This document shows, one piece after another, positions 49,478 to 57,321 of a stretch of 64,000 bases of DNA. Both the position numbers and the translations under genes were made by a program. The notes under the pieces were generated by a model. That model was not told the origin of the DNA. It did no database searches and saw only the letters and a list, made by a program, of their open reading frames with translations. Where the stretch lies: positions 62,001 to 126,000 of the forward strand of contig JACKDW010000021.1 in the NCBI GenBank assembly GCA_020633295.1, read 5' to 3'. The DNA comes from Myxococcales bacterium (GTDB taxonomy: Bacteria > Myxococcota_A > Polyangia > Nannocystales > Nannocystaceae). Numbering within the stretch: the first letter of the stretch is position 1; the number at the start of each line of letters is the position of its first letter.

Positions 49478-50412
49478 GAGACCTCCTGCGCCATCAGGGC
49501 GTCGAGCGCCTGCTCGGCCCGCAGGCGACCGCGGAACACGTCGGCGAGGATCTGCAGCACGGGCAGGCGCGCGCCGGTGTGCGCCGCGTACTTGGCGATC
49601 CAGCGGGCGGTGCGGAGCCCCTCGATGCGCGCGCCGACCTGCTTGTCGACCTCGGCGGGCGTCACCCCGGCGGCGAACAGGCGCCCGACCTCGAGCTCGG
49701 GGCGCCCGTCCCCGGCGAACGCGGCGAGCAGATCGCCGAGCCCGGCGAGGCCGTGGAAGGTCTCGGCGCGCGCGCCCAGGCCCTCGCCGATGCGCGCGGC
49801 CTCGTTCATGCCGCGCGTCGCGACCATCGCCAGCGTCGCCGGCCCGAGGCCTGACGCGAGCCCGTAGCCGATCGCCATCGAGAGCAGGCTGACCATCGTC
49901 GAGGCGAGCTCGACCCCGAGCACGTCGTCGGTCCCGAACACGTCGAGGCGCTGCACCGCGAACACGTCGCGCACGGCCTCGACGATCTCCGGGAAGCGCG
50001 AGCCGACCACGCCGGCGCTCGCGTCCCCCTCGGCGAGCGCGCGCGCGACGATCGGCCCGGCGAGCGCGCCGATCCGGCGACAGGGGGTCGTCTCGCGCAG
50101 CACCTGGGTGAGCGTGCGCGGCGTGTGCTTATCAGCGACCACGCCGCGGCTGATGTGCACCAAGCGATGGGAGCCGTCGAGGTGCGCGCCGAGCTCCCGC
50201 GCGACCGCGCCGACGTAGGGCGAGGGCACGGCGAAGAACACGAGGTCGGCCGCCGCCGCGTCCGCGAGGGTCTCGGTGACCGTGACCCCCTCGCGCGCCT
50301 GCTCCTGCGCGCGGCGGGTCCACACGATGACCTCGCGGCCGGAGCGTCGGGCCGCGTCGGCGAGCGCCCAGCCGAAGTCGCCGCCGCCGAGGATCGAGAC
50401 CGGGCCGCTCAC
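49474..50412 (-). CDS. GpsA-like glycerol-3-phosphate dehydrogenase, Lys-less
   Basis: A 312-residue protein aligned over its length with NAD(P)H-dependent glycerol-3-phosphate dehydrogenase: Rossmann motif ILGGGDFGWALA, LAGPIVARALAEG, GVELASTMVSLLSMAIGYG, ATRGMNEAARIG, TFHGLAGLGDLL. Two conserved lysines are missing: the first (tKG in the family) reads ISRG (Arg89), and the second, the catalytic Lys in ALKN, reads TMVS (Val174, Asn to Ser at 175). It may be a non-catalytic or differently reacting relative. The start is GTG, overlapping the plsB-like stop (GTGA), so it is co-translated with an acyltransferase that would use glycerol-3-phosphate. Confidence 0.8.
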   Translation of the reverse strand: MSGPVSILGGGDFGWALADAARRSGREVIVWTRRAQEQAREGVTVTETLADAAAADLVFFAVPSPYVGAVARELGAHLDGSHRLVHISRGVVADKHTPRTLTQVLRETTPCRRIGALAGPIVARALAEGDASAGVVGSRFPEIVEAVRDVFAVQRLDVFGTDDVLGVELASTMVSLLSMAIGYGLASGLGPATLAMVATRGMNEAARIGEGLGARAETFHGLAGLGDLLAAFAGDGRPELEVGRLFAAGVTPAEVDKQVGARIEGLRTARWIAKYAAHTGARLPVLQILADVFRGRLRAEQALDALMAQEVS

Positions 50413-52133
50413 GCGCCCTCCCCCATCGCGGCGATGATCCGCGCCGCCTTGACCGTCTCCGGCGTCGCCAGGTCGTCGGCGAGGTGGACGATCCGGTTCT
50501 GATAGAACAGCAGCAGGTTCGGGTCGAGCATGCGCACCGAGTCTCCCTCCGCCACGGCGATCGGCTTTGAATGATAGCCGGACCAGGCCTCGAGCGCCTC
50601 GTCCACGAGCCGCGAAGGCGGCTCGCTGCGGATCGCCCTCCCGAGGCGCACGCGGTCGCTCTGCTCGAGCTCGATCAGCTTGGCCTGCGCGAGCCCGACC
50701 TCGCGATCGAGGCGATCGCGGCGCATGGACGCGTCGCGCACGCGCTGACGCGTGAACAGGTCGCGCCCCGGCGTGCGCAGCACGAGGTAGCGGTAGAGCA
50801 CGTGCGCGACCAGGTGCGTCCACAGGATCACCGTCTCGCGCCGGTAGACCGAGGGCAGCAGCTCGCCGAGCTCGCGCGTGTAGCCCATGTCGCGCAGCTC
50901 GTCGGCGACGGGCCGCCCCCCCTGCTGCACGTAGGTCCCCGGATCGATCGCGCGCCCGCTCGGCGACAGCGAGCGGCCCAGCTCATCGACGGGGTTGCAG
51001 AAAGGATCGAGCGGCTCGGCGAAGCGGATGACGGCGCCGTTGCGGAGCACGAGCACCTTCTTCAGGAAGGCGACCATGCGATCGACCTGCGAGAACTCGT
51101 CGTCGGTGATGATGTAGCGCGACTGCCCGGCGCCCTTGAGGTAGTCGTCGATGAGCGTCTCGGCCTCGAGCACGAGCGGGTAGTTGATCGTGATGGGCAC
51201 GAAGAACACGGGGCGCGGCGCGCCGTCGAGCTGGTTCTCGGTGAAGGCCGAGACCGCGGTGCCCGCGAGCCCGAGCTTGACGTGACGCTCGACCATGTTC
51301 GAGCGCGAGCGCGTGCCGCCCGGGAAGAACAGGCTGTGGTAGCCGCGCCGGATGATCTCGAAGGAGTAGCCCTTGAGCACCTCCTTGTAGAGCCGCGCCT
51401 GCACCCGGCGATCGACCCGGTAGGCGCCGAGGTTGTGCATGAAGAAGCTGATGATCGGGTTCGTGAACAGGTTCTTGCCGGCGCCGTAGACGACGGGCGG
51501 CAGCCCCTCGCGCGCGAGCACGTAGCCGAGCGCGACCGAGTCGAGGTTCGACGAGTGCGTCGGCACGAGGATCAGCGTGCCGAGCCGGGCGAGCCGCCGC
51601 AGGCGCTCGACGGGGCCCTCGACGCGGATCAGCGCGTCGAGCTGCGGCCACCCGGGCTGCACGAGCTCGCGCGGGAAGGTGCCGGGGCTCATCACGCCGG
51701 TGAGCAGCCCCGGCACGATCCGCAGCGCGATTCCGTACACGCGCGGGTCGAAATTGCCCGCGACGTCGCCAGACATCCGCGCGCAGATCCGCTCCAGCGC
51801 CGCCACGCGCTCGTCGTGGGACATCCGCCCGTTGCCGCGCAGCAGCTTGCGCCACGCGCTGATCTCGAGCTCGGCCTCGGCGTCTTTCTGGGAGGACAGG
51901 CGCCGAACCTCGGTGTTGGCCGCGTCGCTGAGCAGGTAGAGCAGCTCCTGCGGCTCGCGCGTGCGGTAGCGAGAGACGATCCGGCGCGTGACCGAGTCCA
52001 TCACGCTCGCGCGCTGTTCATTAAAACTAAAGACGGCGGGATCGTCGGCCCGCGCCGCTCGTCCGGGGAAGCTGGGGAGCTGCGGGCGAACCTGCAGGAT
52101 CCGCTGCTTCAAGAGCTTGAGTACCGGTCGCAT
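50409..52133 (-). CDS. PlsB-like glycerolipid acyltransferase
   Basis: A 574-residue protein of the PlsC/GPAT acyltransferase superfamily, closer in size to PlsB. Catalytic HX4D is HSSNLD (His193, Asp198) in ILVPTHSSNLDSVALGYVL. Then GAGKNLFTNPIISFFMHNLGAYRVDRR, the substrate block FFPGGTRSRSN (family EGTRS), and FFVPITINYPLVLE. A C-terminal helical region (~residues 400-570) has no recognised motif. It would transfer an acyl chain to glycerol-3-phosphate or a related alcohol. First gene of plsB-like > gpsA-like > Nramp-like, all joined by GTGA overlaps. The ATG at 52133 is preferred for its hydrophobic/basic start. Confidence 0.85.
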   Translation of the reverse strand: MRPVLKLLKQRILQVRPQLPSFPGRAARADDPAVFSFNEQRASVMDSVTRRIVSRYRTREPQELLYLLSDAANTEVRRLSSQKDAEAELEISAWRKLLRGNGRMSHDERVAALERICARMSGDVAGNFDPRVYGIALRIVPGLLTGVMSPGTFPRELVQPGWPQLDALIRVEGPVERLRRLARLGTLILVPTHSSNLDSVALGYVLAREGLPPVVYGAGKNLFTNPIISFFMHNLGAYRVDRRVQARLYKEVLKGYSFEIIRRGYHSLFFPGGTRSRSNMVERHVKLGLAGTAVSAFTENQLDGAPRPVFFVPITINYPLVLEAETLIDDYLKGAGQSRYIITDDEFSQVDRMVAFLKKVLVLRNGAVIRFAEPLDPFCNPVDELGRSLSPSGRAIDPGTYVQQGGRPVADELRDMGYTRELGELLPSVYRRETVILWTHLVAHVLYRYLVLRTPGRDLFTRQRVRDASMRRDRLDREVGLAQAKLIELEQSDRVRLGRAIRSEPPSRLVDEALEAWSGYHSKPIAVAEGDSVRMLDPNLLLFYQNRIVHLADDLATPETVKAARIIAAMGEGA

Positions 52134-52249
52134 GAGCTGGTGCGAGCATACGCCCGGCGCCTCCTGCAGCAAACCACTGCGGACCGCCGAGCGTCCGCGC
52201 GGGTCCACGACCGGGGCCGCCGAGGCGCGCCAGCGCGCGCCGGCGCGCG

Positions 52250-52627
52250 CTACATCTCCATGTCGACGCCGCCCGAGTCGGGCTCGCAGATCAGGTAGTA
52301 CTGCTCGTTGTTAAAGCCGTCGTCACACAGGCAGTACGGCAGCTGCTGATCGTTGATTAAGCACTTACCGTAGCCGCCACAGAACACGCCGTTACACGGG
52401 TCGTCGACGTCCATGCAGAACGCCCCGTCGACGCAGACCCAGTTCTGGTCCTCGCAGGTCGGCATCACGCCGTCGACGCACAGACCGCCTGGATAGCCCG
52501 GAGGCGCCTCTTTCTCGCGCTCTCCGCCGGAGTAGCAGGAGACCAGCGCGACGCAGGCCAGCGCGCCGAGCACCCGCGCGAGCGACCCGCGCCGCCGTAT
52601 CGAATCCCTGATGCTGGAAGGTGACAC
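52250..52627 (-). CDS. Small Cys-rich EGF-like lipoprotein
   Basis: A 125-residue lipoprotein: signal peptide (ARVLGALACVALVSC lipobox), an acidic/Gly/Pro spacer, then a region with ten Cys in EGF-like spacing (LCVDGVMPTCEDQNWVC, FCMDVDDPCNGVFCGGYGKCLIND, YCLCDDGF, LICEPDSGG), suggesting two disulphide-rich modules. Start is GTG at 52627 with ggagg 7 nt upstream, one of the clearest ribosome-binding sites here. It diverges from the gene at 52835. Probably a surface adhesion or interaction protein. Confidence 0.75.
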   Translation of the reverse strand: MSPSSIRDSIRRRGSLARVLGALACVALVSCYSGGEREKEAPPGYPGGLCVDGVMPTCEDQNWVCVDGAFCMDVDDPCNGVFCGGYGKCLINDQQLPYCLCDDGFNNEQYYLICEPDSGGVDMEM

Positions 52628-52799
52628 CGACGACCTCCATCCGTAGGTGTGAACACAACGCCGACGGCGTCGCCACCATACCACAACAGGGGGTCGGCGA
52701 CGCCACCCCGATCGACCGCGGCGCGACCCTGGCACGACGGCGACGACCTCGCCGACGACCTCGCCGGCGACCTCGCCGAGCCAACGGCCCGCGGGATGA

Positions 52800-52828
52800 T
52801 TGTCATTCGATCACACGGCTGGTAGCGT
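52800..52828 (+). promoter_or_regulatory. Promoter of the 52835 gene, leaderless type
   Basis: TTGTCA (52800-52805), 17-bp spacer, TAGCGT (52823-52828), ending 6 nt before the GTG at 52835. Confidence 0.6.
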
Positions 52829-52834
52829 TGCCTC

Positions 52835-53791
52835 GTGATAATGCAGCGTTCGATCACCGCCAGCCGTCGACGTCGTGGATCGTTGTCCGTGTCGCTCGCC
52901 GTCTCGCTCTCGATCCTCGCGTGGCCGGTCCACGGCAGCGCCGCGAGCTTCGACCCCGGCGCCGCGTACCTCCTGGCGAAGAAGAAGAAGTCCAAGAAGG
53001 CCGAGCCGACGCTCACGCCGGAGAAAGCCGAGTCGCAGCGCAACATCGTGCGCGACAAGGCCAAGGCCCGACAGGACGCCGGCGACCAGGCCGGCGCCGC
53101 CGAGGCGCTCAGCGACGAGGCGCACAAGCTCGGCGATCCTGTGCTGTTCGTCGACGCCGCCGAGACCTACAAGATCGCCGGCGACGAGGCGCGCAGCATC
53201 GAGCTCGTCGAGCAGGGCATCGAGGAGGCGCGCATAGGCCTCGACATCCTGTACTTCCTGCTCGGCGAGCGCGCGGACAAGGGTCACCAGTACCTCGCCG
53301 AGGACGACGTCTCGACGCAGATCGATCGCGCGCGCGACATCATCACCAGCGCCGAGGCGCTGATCGGCGAGATCGAGGCCGAGCAGAACGCGGAGCCCGA
53401 GCCCGAGCCCGAGCCCGAGAAGAAGCCGCGCGACGGCAAGGGCATGATCATCGCGGGCGCCGTGCTCACCGGCGTCGGCGTCGCCGGGCTCGGGGTCATG
53501 GGCGCCGGCGTCGGCATGGGCGCGTCGGCCCAGGGCCAGGTCAACGACCCGACGGTCTACGGCACGACCTTCGACGAGGTCGACCGCAAGGGCAAGCTCG
53601 GCAACACGCTCGCGTTCGTCGGCGTCGGCGTCGGCGTCGTCGGCCTCGCCGCGGGCGTCACGCTGCTCGCGCTCGGCCTCAAGAAGCGCAAGCAGTCCGG
53701 CGCGAGCGCCGAGGAGGAGACGGCGCGCGTGCGCGTCGTCCCGGCGTTCAACGGACAACAAGGCGGCCTCGTGCTCACGGGGCGCTTCTAG
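52835..53791 (+). CDS. Exported TPR-like protein with two TM helices
   Basis: A 318-residue protein: signal peptide (LAVSLSILAWPVHGSAA), a lysine cluster (LLAKKKKSKKAE), a helical region with TPR-like pairs (ARQDAGDQAGAAEALSDEAHKLGDPVLFVDAAETYKIAGDEARSIELVEQGI), an EPEPEPEPE stretch, two Gly-rich transmembrane segments (MIIAGAVLTGVGVAGLGVMGAGVGMGA; LAFVGVGVGVVGLAAGVTLLALGL) and a short tail. The plan resembles 32844-33584, suggesting related envelope proteins. The GTG at 52835 is favoured over the ATG at 52841 because the promoter puts its transcript start there. The next gene, a PEGA protein, is 51 nt downstream. Confidence 0.72.
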   Translation: MIMQRSITASRRRRGSLSVSLAVSLSILAWPVHGSAASFDPGAAYLLAKKKKSKKAEPTLTPEKAESQRNIVRDKAKARQDAGDQAGAAEALSDEAHKLGDPVLFVDAAETYKIAGDEARSIELVEQGIEEARIGLDILYFLLGERADKGHQYLAEDDVSTQIDRARDIITSAEALIGEIEAEQNAEPEPEPEPEKKPRDGKGMIIAGAVLTGVGVAGLGVMGAGVGMGASAQGQVNDPTVYGTTFDEVDRKGKLGNTLAFVGVGVGVVGLAAGVTLLALGLKKRKQSGASAEEETARVRVVPAFNGQQGGLVLTGRF

Positions 53792-53842
53792 CTCGCAACT
53801 CACCCGCGCGATCCGCCGCTCGAACGAACAGGAACCTTGCCC

Positions 53843-54262
53843 ATGCGCCATCTCAAGCACCCCCGCGCGCTCCCGCTGCTCGCCGCGCTCGCGCTCACGC
53901 TGCCGCTCGGCCTCACGCTGCACCCGCGCGACGCCCAGGCCTGCGAGGACGAGAGCCGCCTGTGCGTCGACACGGCCAACGCGAAGTGGGAGCCCGACAA
54001 GACCATGTCCCAGAGCGCGCTCAAGCGCGAGCGCAAGAAGAACAAGAGCAAGCCGACGAGCAACCTCCACCTCACGATCGAGGGCGGGCGCGCGAGCGTG
54101 TTCCTCGACGGTCGCTACGTCGACACCGCGCCGCTGAAGTCCTACGAGATCGAGGCCGGGAAGCACGACATCCAGGTCCGCGACGGCGACATCATCCTCG
54201 CCGAGGGCGTGCTCCGGATCCCGAGCAAGACCGACGTGCGCATCACGGTCGTGCACCCGTAG
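53843..54262 (+). CDS. PEGA-domain exported protein
   Basis: A 139-residue exported protein: signal peptide (LLAALALTLPLGLTLHPRDAQA), a Cys pair (ACEDESRLC), a very basic segment (SALKRERKKNKSKPTS) and a C-terminal PEGA domain (LHLTIEGGRASVFLDGRYVDTAPLKSYEIEAGKHDIQVRDGD). It likely forms a unit with the TM protein upstream (51-nt gap), perhaps at the cell envelope. A strong hairpin terminator follows the stop. Confidence 0.8.
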   Translation: MRHLKHPRALPLLAALALTLPLGLTLHPRDAQACEDESRLCVDTANAKWEPDKTMSQSALKRERKKNKSKPTSNLHLTIEGGRASVFLDGRYVDTAPLKSYEIEAGKHDIQVRDGDIILAEGVLRIPSKTDVRITVVHP

Positions 54263-54282
54263 GCGCGCCGCGCTCGCGAGCG

Positions 54283-54325
54283 ACCCGCCGCGCGCCCCGG
54301 GGCGCACGGCGGGTCTGTCTTTTGA
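54283..54325 (+). terminator. Intrinsic terminator after the PEGA gene
   Basis: A 14-bp stem with one mismatch (54283-54296 with 54301-54314), loop ccgg, followed by ctgtctttt. It lies 20 nt after the stop at 54262. Confidence 0.75.
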
Positions 54326-54421
54326 TTCATCTCGCCTCGCAGCCCGTGCGAACGTCCGCGTCGCCCCGCGTCGCGCTCCTCGCCGCGGGCGAGGCGTCGC
54401 GTGGACGTTCGCTACGGGCCG

Positions 54422-55870
54422 CTACGCGCGCGCGCGCGGCCGCCGGCGCAGGCCGAGCGCGAGCAGCAGCACCGCGAAGCCGACGCCGCGCGAGCCGGCG
54501 CCGCCGTCGACGAGGCAGCCGCAGCCCTCGTCGAAGCCGTCGCTGTCGCCGTAGCCCGGCGGGAGCGCGCCGAAGTCGCTGTCGGTGCCGCTGTCGTCGT
54601 CGTCGTCATCGTCGTCGTCGCCCACGGGCCCCGTCGTCGGGTTGGGCTCCCCCGTGCCGCTGTCGGTCCCGCTGTCGCTGCCGCTCGTCGAGTCCGTGTC
54701 GGTGGGGTCGGGCCCCGAGGTGCTGCTGTCGTCGGTCGTCGCGGGGGCGCCGTTGTCGACGTGGAAGGTGATCGTCGAGCTCTGCGCGGTGTTCTGCGAG
54801 CTGTCGGTCGCGACCGCGTAGACGGTGTAGGAGCCCGCCGGGATGTTCTGCACGTTCAACGCGTAGGGCGCGGCGTTGTCCATGTTGCCCGTGCCGTTGA
54901 CGAAGATCTCGACGTTGTCGACGACCTGGTCGTCGCTCGCGTCGACCGTGATCTCGAAGCTCGCGCCGACGTCGAAGGTCTGGCCGTCGCTCGGGTAGGT
55001 GACGCTCACCGTGGGCGGCGTGTTGTCGGGCGCGGCGGCGCCGAACATCGCGAGCAGCTCCTGGTGGGAGTTCTGGGAGGTGCCGCCGGCGCAGCCGCCG
55101 AGCTGCTGGTGCTGCTGGGTGCACAGGATCTGCCCCTGGTTGGGGACGATCGAGATGCACTGATCTTTGAAGCTCGGGTTCCCGCCGGCGTTGTACGGGT
55201 TCATGATGTCGTTGGCTTCGTTGACGTGCTCGAGCCCGTACGCGTGCGCGATCTCCTGGCTGATCGTCGTCGCCTGGGTGTCGGCCGAGAACTGATCGTT
55301 CGCGCTGTGGAACGCGAACACGATGTTCTCCTTCATCTGGTCGTTGCAGTCGAGCGGCGCGATGCCGAGGACGCCGCCGCCGAAGGGGTTGGTCGGCCCC
55401 GTCATGCACATGGTGTACGGCGAGTTGTTGGGCCGCTGGTCGGTGATCACGACGTTGTACGCGGCCCAGTCGCTCATCACGGCCTGGATCGTCGCCGCCC
55501 GCTTGTTGCCCGCGCCGTAGGCCGCGAACGGCCCCGCGAGCTGCTGGATGAAGGTCGTGTTCGCCGACGAGTCGTCGTTGCCGTAGCCGAGCGTCTCGCC
55601 GTCGAAGTTCAGGAACAGGACGTTGGTGTAGGGCGGACCGGCGGCGGGCTCGATCTCGTCGACCAGGTTCTCGGGCGACACGGGGATCGGGTCGAGCGTG
55701 TAGAACTCGCCGCTCGCGAGCTGCTGCTGCACCTCGGGCGTCTCCCCGTCCTCGCCGTCCGCTTGCGCCGTCTGGGTCGCGCCGAGCGCGAGCCCAAAAA
55801 CGGCGAGCCACGCGGCGCGCCCGTAGGTCCATCGTTCGAACGTTCCTGTCCTCGGCGCTCTCGAGACCAT
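54422..55870 (-). CDS. Metzincin-like protein with MYXO-CTERM tail
   Basis: A 482-residue secreted protein: signal peptide (WLAVFGLALGATQTAQA), a catalytic-type domain (~residues 80-290), an Ig-like domain (PPTVSVTYPSDGQTF..NVEIFVNGTG), a long Ser/Thr/Asp/Gly linker with a run of nine Asp, and a MYXO-CTERM tail (CGC, hydrophobic helix, RRRPRARA) for surface sorting by myxosortase. The metzincin zinc site HExxHxxGxxH reads QEIAHAYGLEH (Gln205, Glu206, His209, His215), so the first His ligand is missing, while the later DIM Met-turn is present. Start is ATG 55870 with a ggggagga ribosome site. Confidence 0.83.
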   Translation of the reverse strand: MVSRAPRTGTFERWTYGRAAWLAVFGLALGATQTAQADGEDGETPEVQQQLASGEFYTLDPIPVSPENLVDEIEPAAGPPYTNVLFLNFDGETLGYGNDDSSANTTFIQQLAGPFAAYGAGNKRAATIQAVMSDWAAYNVVITDQRPNNSPYTMCMTGPTNPFGGGVLGIAPLDCNDQMKENIVFAFHSANDQFSADTQATTISQEIAHAYGLEHVNEANDIMNPYNAGGNPSFKDQCISIVPNQGQILCTQQHQQLGGCAGGTSQNSHQELLAMFGAAAPDNTPPTVSVTYPSDGQTFDVGASFEITVDASDDQVVDNVEIFVNGTGNMDNAAPYALNVQNIPAGSYTVYAVATDSSQNTAQSSTITFHVDNGAPATTDDSSTSGPDPTDTDSTSGSDSGTDSGTGEPNPTTGPVGDDDDDDDDDSGTDSDFGALPPGYGDSDGFDEGCGCLVDGGAGSRGVGFAVLLLALGLRRRPRARA

Positions 55871-56262
55871 CGTCGGATCCTCCCCCAATGAGCCCGCGCG
55901 CTACTTGCCAGCCACGACCGCCGCGAGCTCGTAACCCACGGTATGAATCTTACAGTGGATATACAAGACCCAATTGACCCCAGCCGCAACGCCGCGTTCG
56001 GGGTGCAGCCCCCCCACCCTCGTCGCGCTCGCGTACGACGTCGGCTCCACGGCGCTCGAGCACGCGAGGTCCATCGACCAGGTCGCGCCGGTCGTGCCGG
56101 CCGCTGATCGCGTCGCGTCCTGAGCGTTCGACGCCCACGCGAGCTCACGCGTGCGCCTGGGCGTCAACCCGCACATCCGCGCGAACCGTGAGCAAACCGC
56201 ACGGCGTGGGCGTCGAACGGCGTCTACGGCGAGACCTGCCCCAAGGGGTACACTCGCGCACG
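55871..56262. other. 392-bp divergent intergenic region
   Basis: Promoter region between the metzincin-like and flavoprotein genes. An A+T-rich patch (55940-55980, with gaatcttacagtggatatacaa) could contain the leftward promoter, but no clear -35/-10 pair was found. The rightward -10-like element is listed separately. No gene seen. Confidence 0.5.
56249..56254 (+). promoter_or_regulatory. -10-like TACACT, 8 nt before the flavoprotein start
   Basis: TACACT ends 8 nt before the ATG at 56263. No clear -35. Leaderless type. Confidence 0.45.
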
Positions 56263-57321
56263 ATGTCGAGGTCGCGCGCCTCCAGAGCAGACGTCATCCA
56301 CGCGAGCCGCGGCGACGTGGTCGTGATCGGCGCTGGCGTGATCGGGCTGAGCTCGGCCGCGTGTCTGCTCGAGGCGGGATATCGCGTCCGTGTGTGTGCA
56401 CAATCGCTCCCGCCCGCGCTCACCTCGTGTGTCGCCGCCGCGTTCTGGTACCCGTTCAACGTTTTCCCGGAGCAACGGGTCCGCGTCTGGGCGGACACGA
56501 GCTACCGCGTGTTCACGGAGCTCGCCCGCGTGCCCGAGACCGGCGTCCGCGTCGCGCCGGCGCTCGAGCTGCTGCCGGGGCCGAGCGCGCCGCCGAGCTG
56601 GAGCGCGGTGATCCCTGACTACCGCGCCGTCGGCCCCTCCTCGCTGCCCGCGGGCTACCGCGACGGCTTCGCGTTCAGCTCGTTCGTCATCGAGACGCCG
56701 ATCTACCTCCCGTGGCTGCTGCGCAGGGTCATCGAGCTCGGCGGCGAGCTCGAGACGCGGACGCTCGCGTCGCTCGACGACGCCCCGGCCTGTGACCTGC
56801 TCGTCAACTGCGCGGGCCTGGGCAGCGGGGCGCTCGTCGGAGACGCGGCGGTCGTCCCTGTGCGCGGGCAGCTCGTGCGCGTCGAGAACACGGGCGTCGA
56901 GCGGGTGACCGTCGATGAGCACGGCCCGGGCGGCGCGATCACGTACATCGTCCCGCGGTCCCGTGACGTCGTGCTCGGCGGGACTGCGGAGCGCGGATCC
57001 ACGCGCCTCGAGCCCGACTCCGAGGCGACCGCGCAGATCCTCGCCCGCTGCCGCGCGCTCGAGCCTCGCCTCGCCCGCGCGCGGGTGCTGGGCGTCGACG
57101 TCGGCCTGCGCCCGTGCCGTGACGAGCTGCGCCTCGAGCTCGAGCGCGGCCGCAGCGGGGCGCCGGTGCTGCACAACTACGGTCACGGCGGCGCCGGGGT
57201 CACGCTCTCGTGGGGCTGCGCGCGCGAGCTCGTGGAGCTCGCGGACGCCACCCTGGGTCGCTCACTGCGGGCCCACTCGCTCGAGGGAGCGCGTCGATGC
57301 TCCGGGCGCGCAGGTCGGTGA
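56263..57321 (+). CDS. FAD-dependent D-amino-acid-oxidase-like protein
   Basis: A 352-residue FAD-dependent oxidoreductase of the D-amino acid oxidase family. The dinucleotide-binding motif VVVIGAGVIGLSSA lies near residue 20; AAAFWYPFNVFPEQRVRVWADTSYRVF corresponds to the substrate-domain entry; DLLVNCAGLGSGAL is the second FAD contact; and HNYGHGGAGVTLSWGCA is the C-terminal signature of eukaryotic-type DAAO. Expected reaction: oxidative deamination of a D-amino acid with O2, giving a keto acid, ammonia and H2O2. The final ~20 residues overlap the convergent beta-helix gene. Confidence 0.88.
   Translation: MSRSRASRADVIHASRGDVVVIGAGVIGLSSAACLLEAGYRVRVCAQSLPPALTSCVAAAFWYPFNVFPEQRVRVWADTSYRVFTELARVPETGVRVAPALELLPGPSAPPSWSAVIPDYRAVGPSSLPAGYRDGFAFSSFVIETPIYLPWLLRRVIELGGELETRTLASLDDAPACDLLVNCAGLGSGALVGDAAVVPVRGQLVRVENTGVERVTVDEHGPGGAITYIVPRSRDVVLGGTAERGSTRLEPDSEATAQILARCRALEPRLARARVLGVDVGLRPCRDELRLELERGRSGAPVLHNYGHGGAGVTLSWGCARELVELADATLGRSLRAHSLEGARRCSGRAGR

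Noticed and set aside
50412..50823. N-terminal extension of the gpsA-like protein
   Set aside because: The extra 137 residues are antisense-type Arg/Ala sequence over the plsB-like gene; the Rossmann motif begins right after the GTG at 50412.
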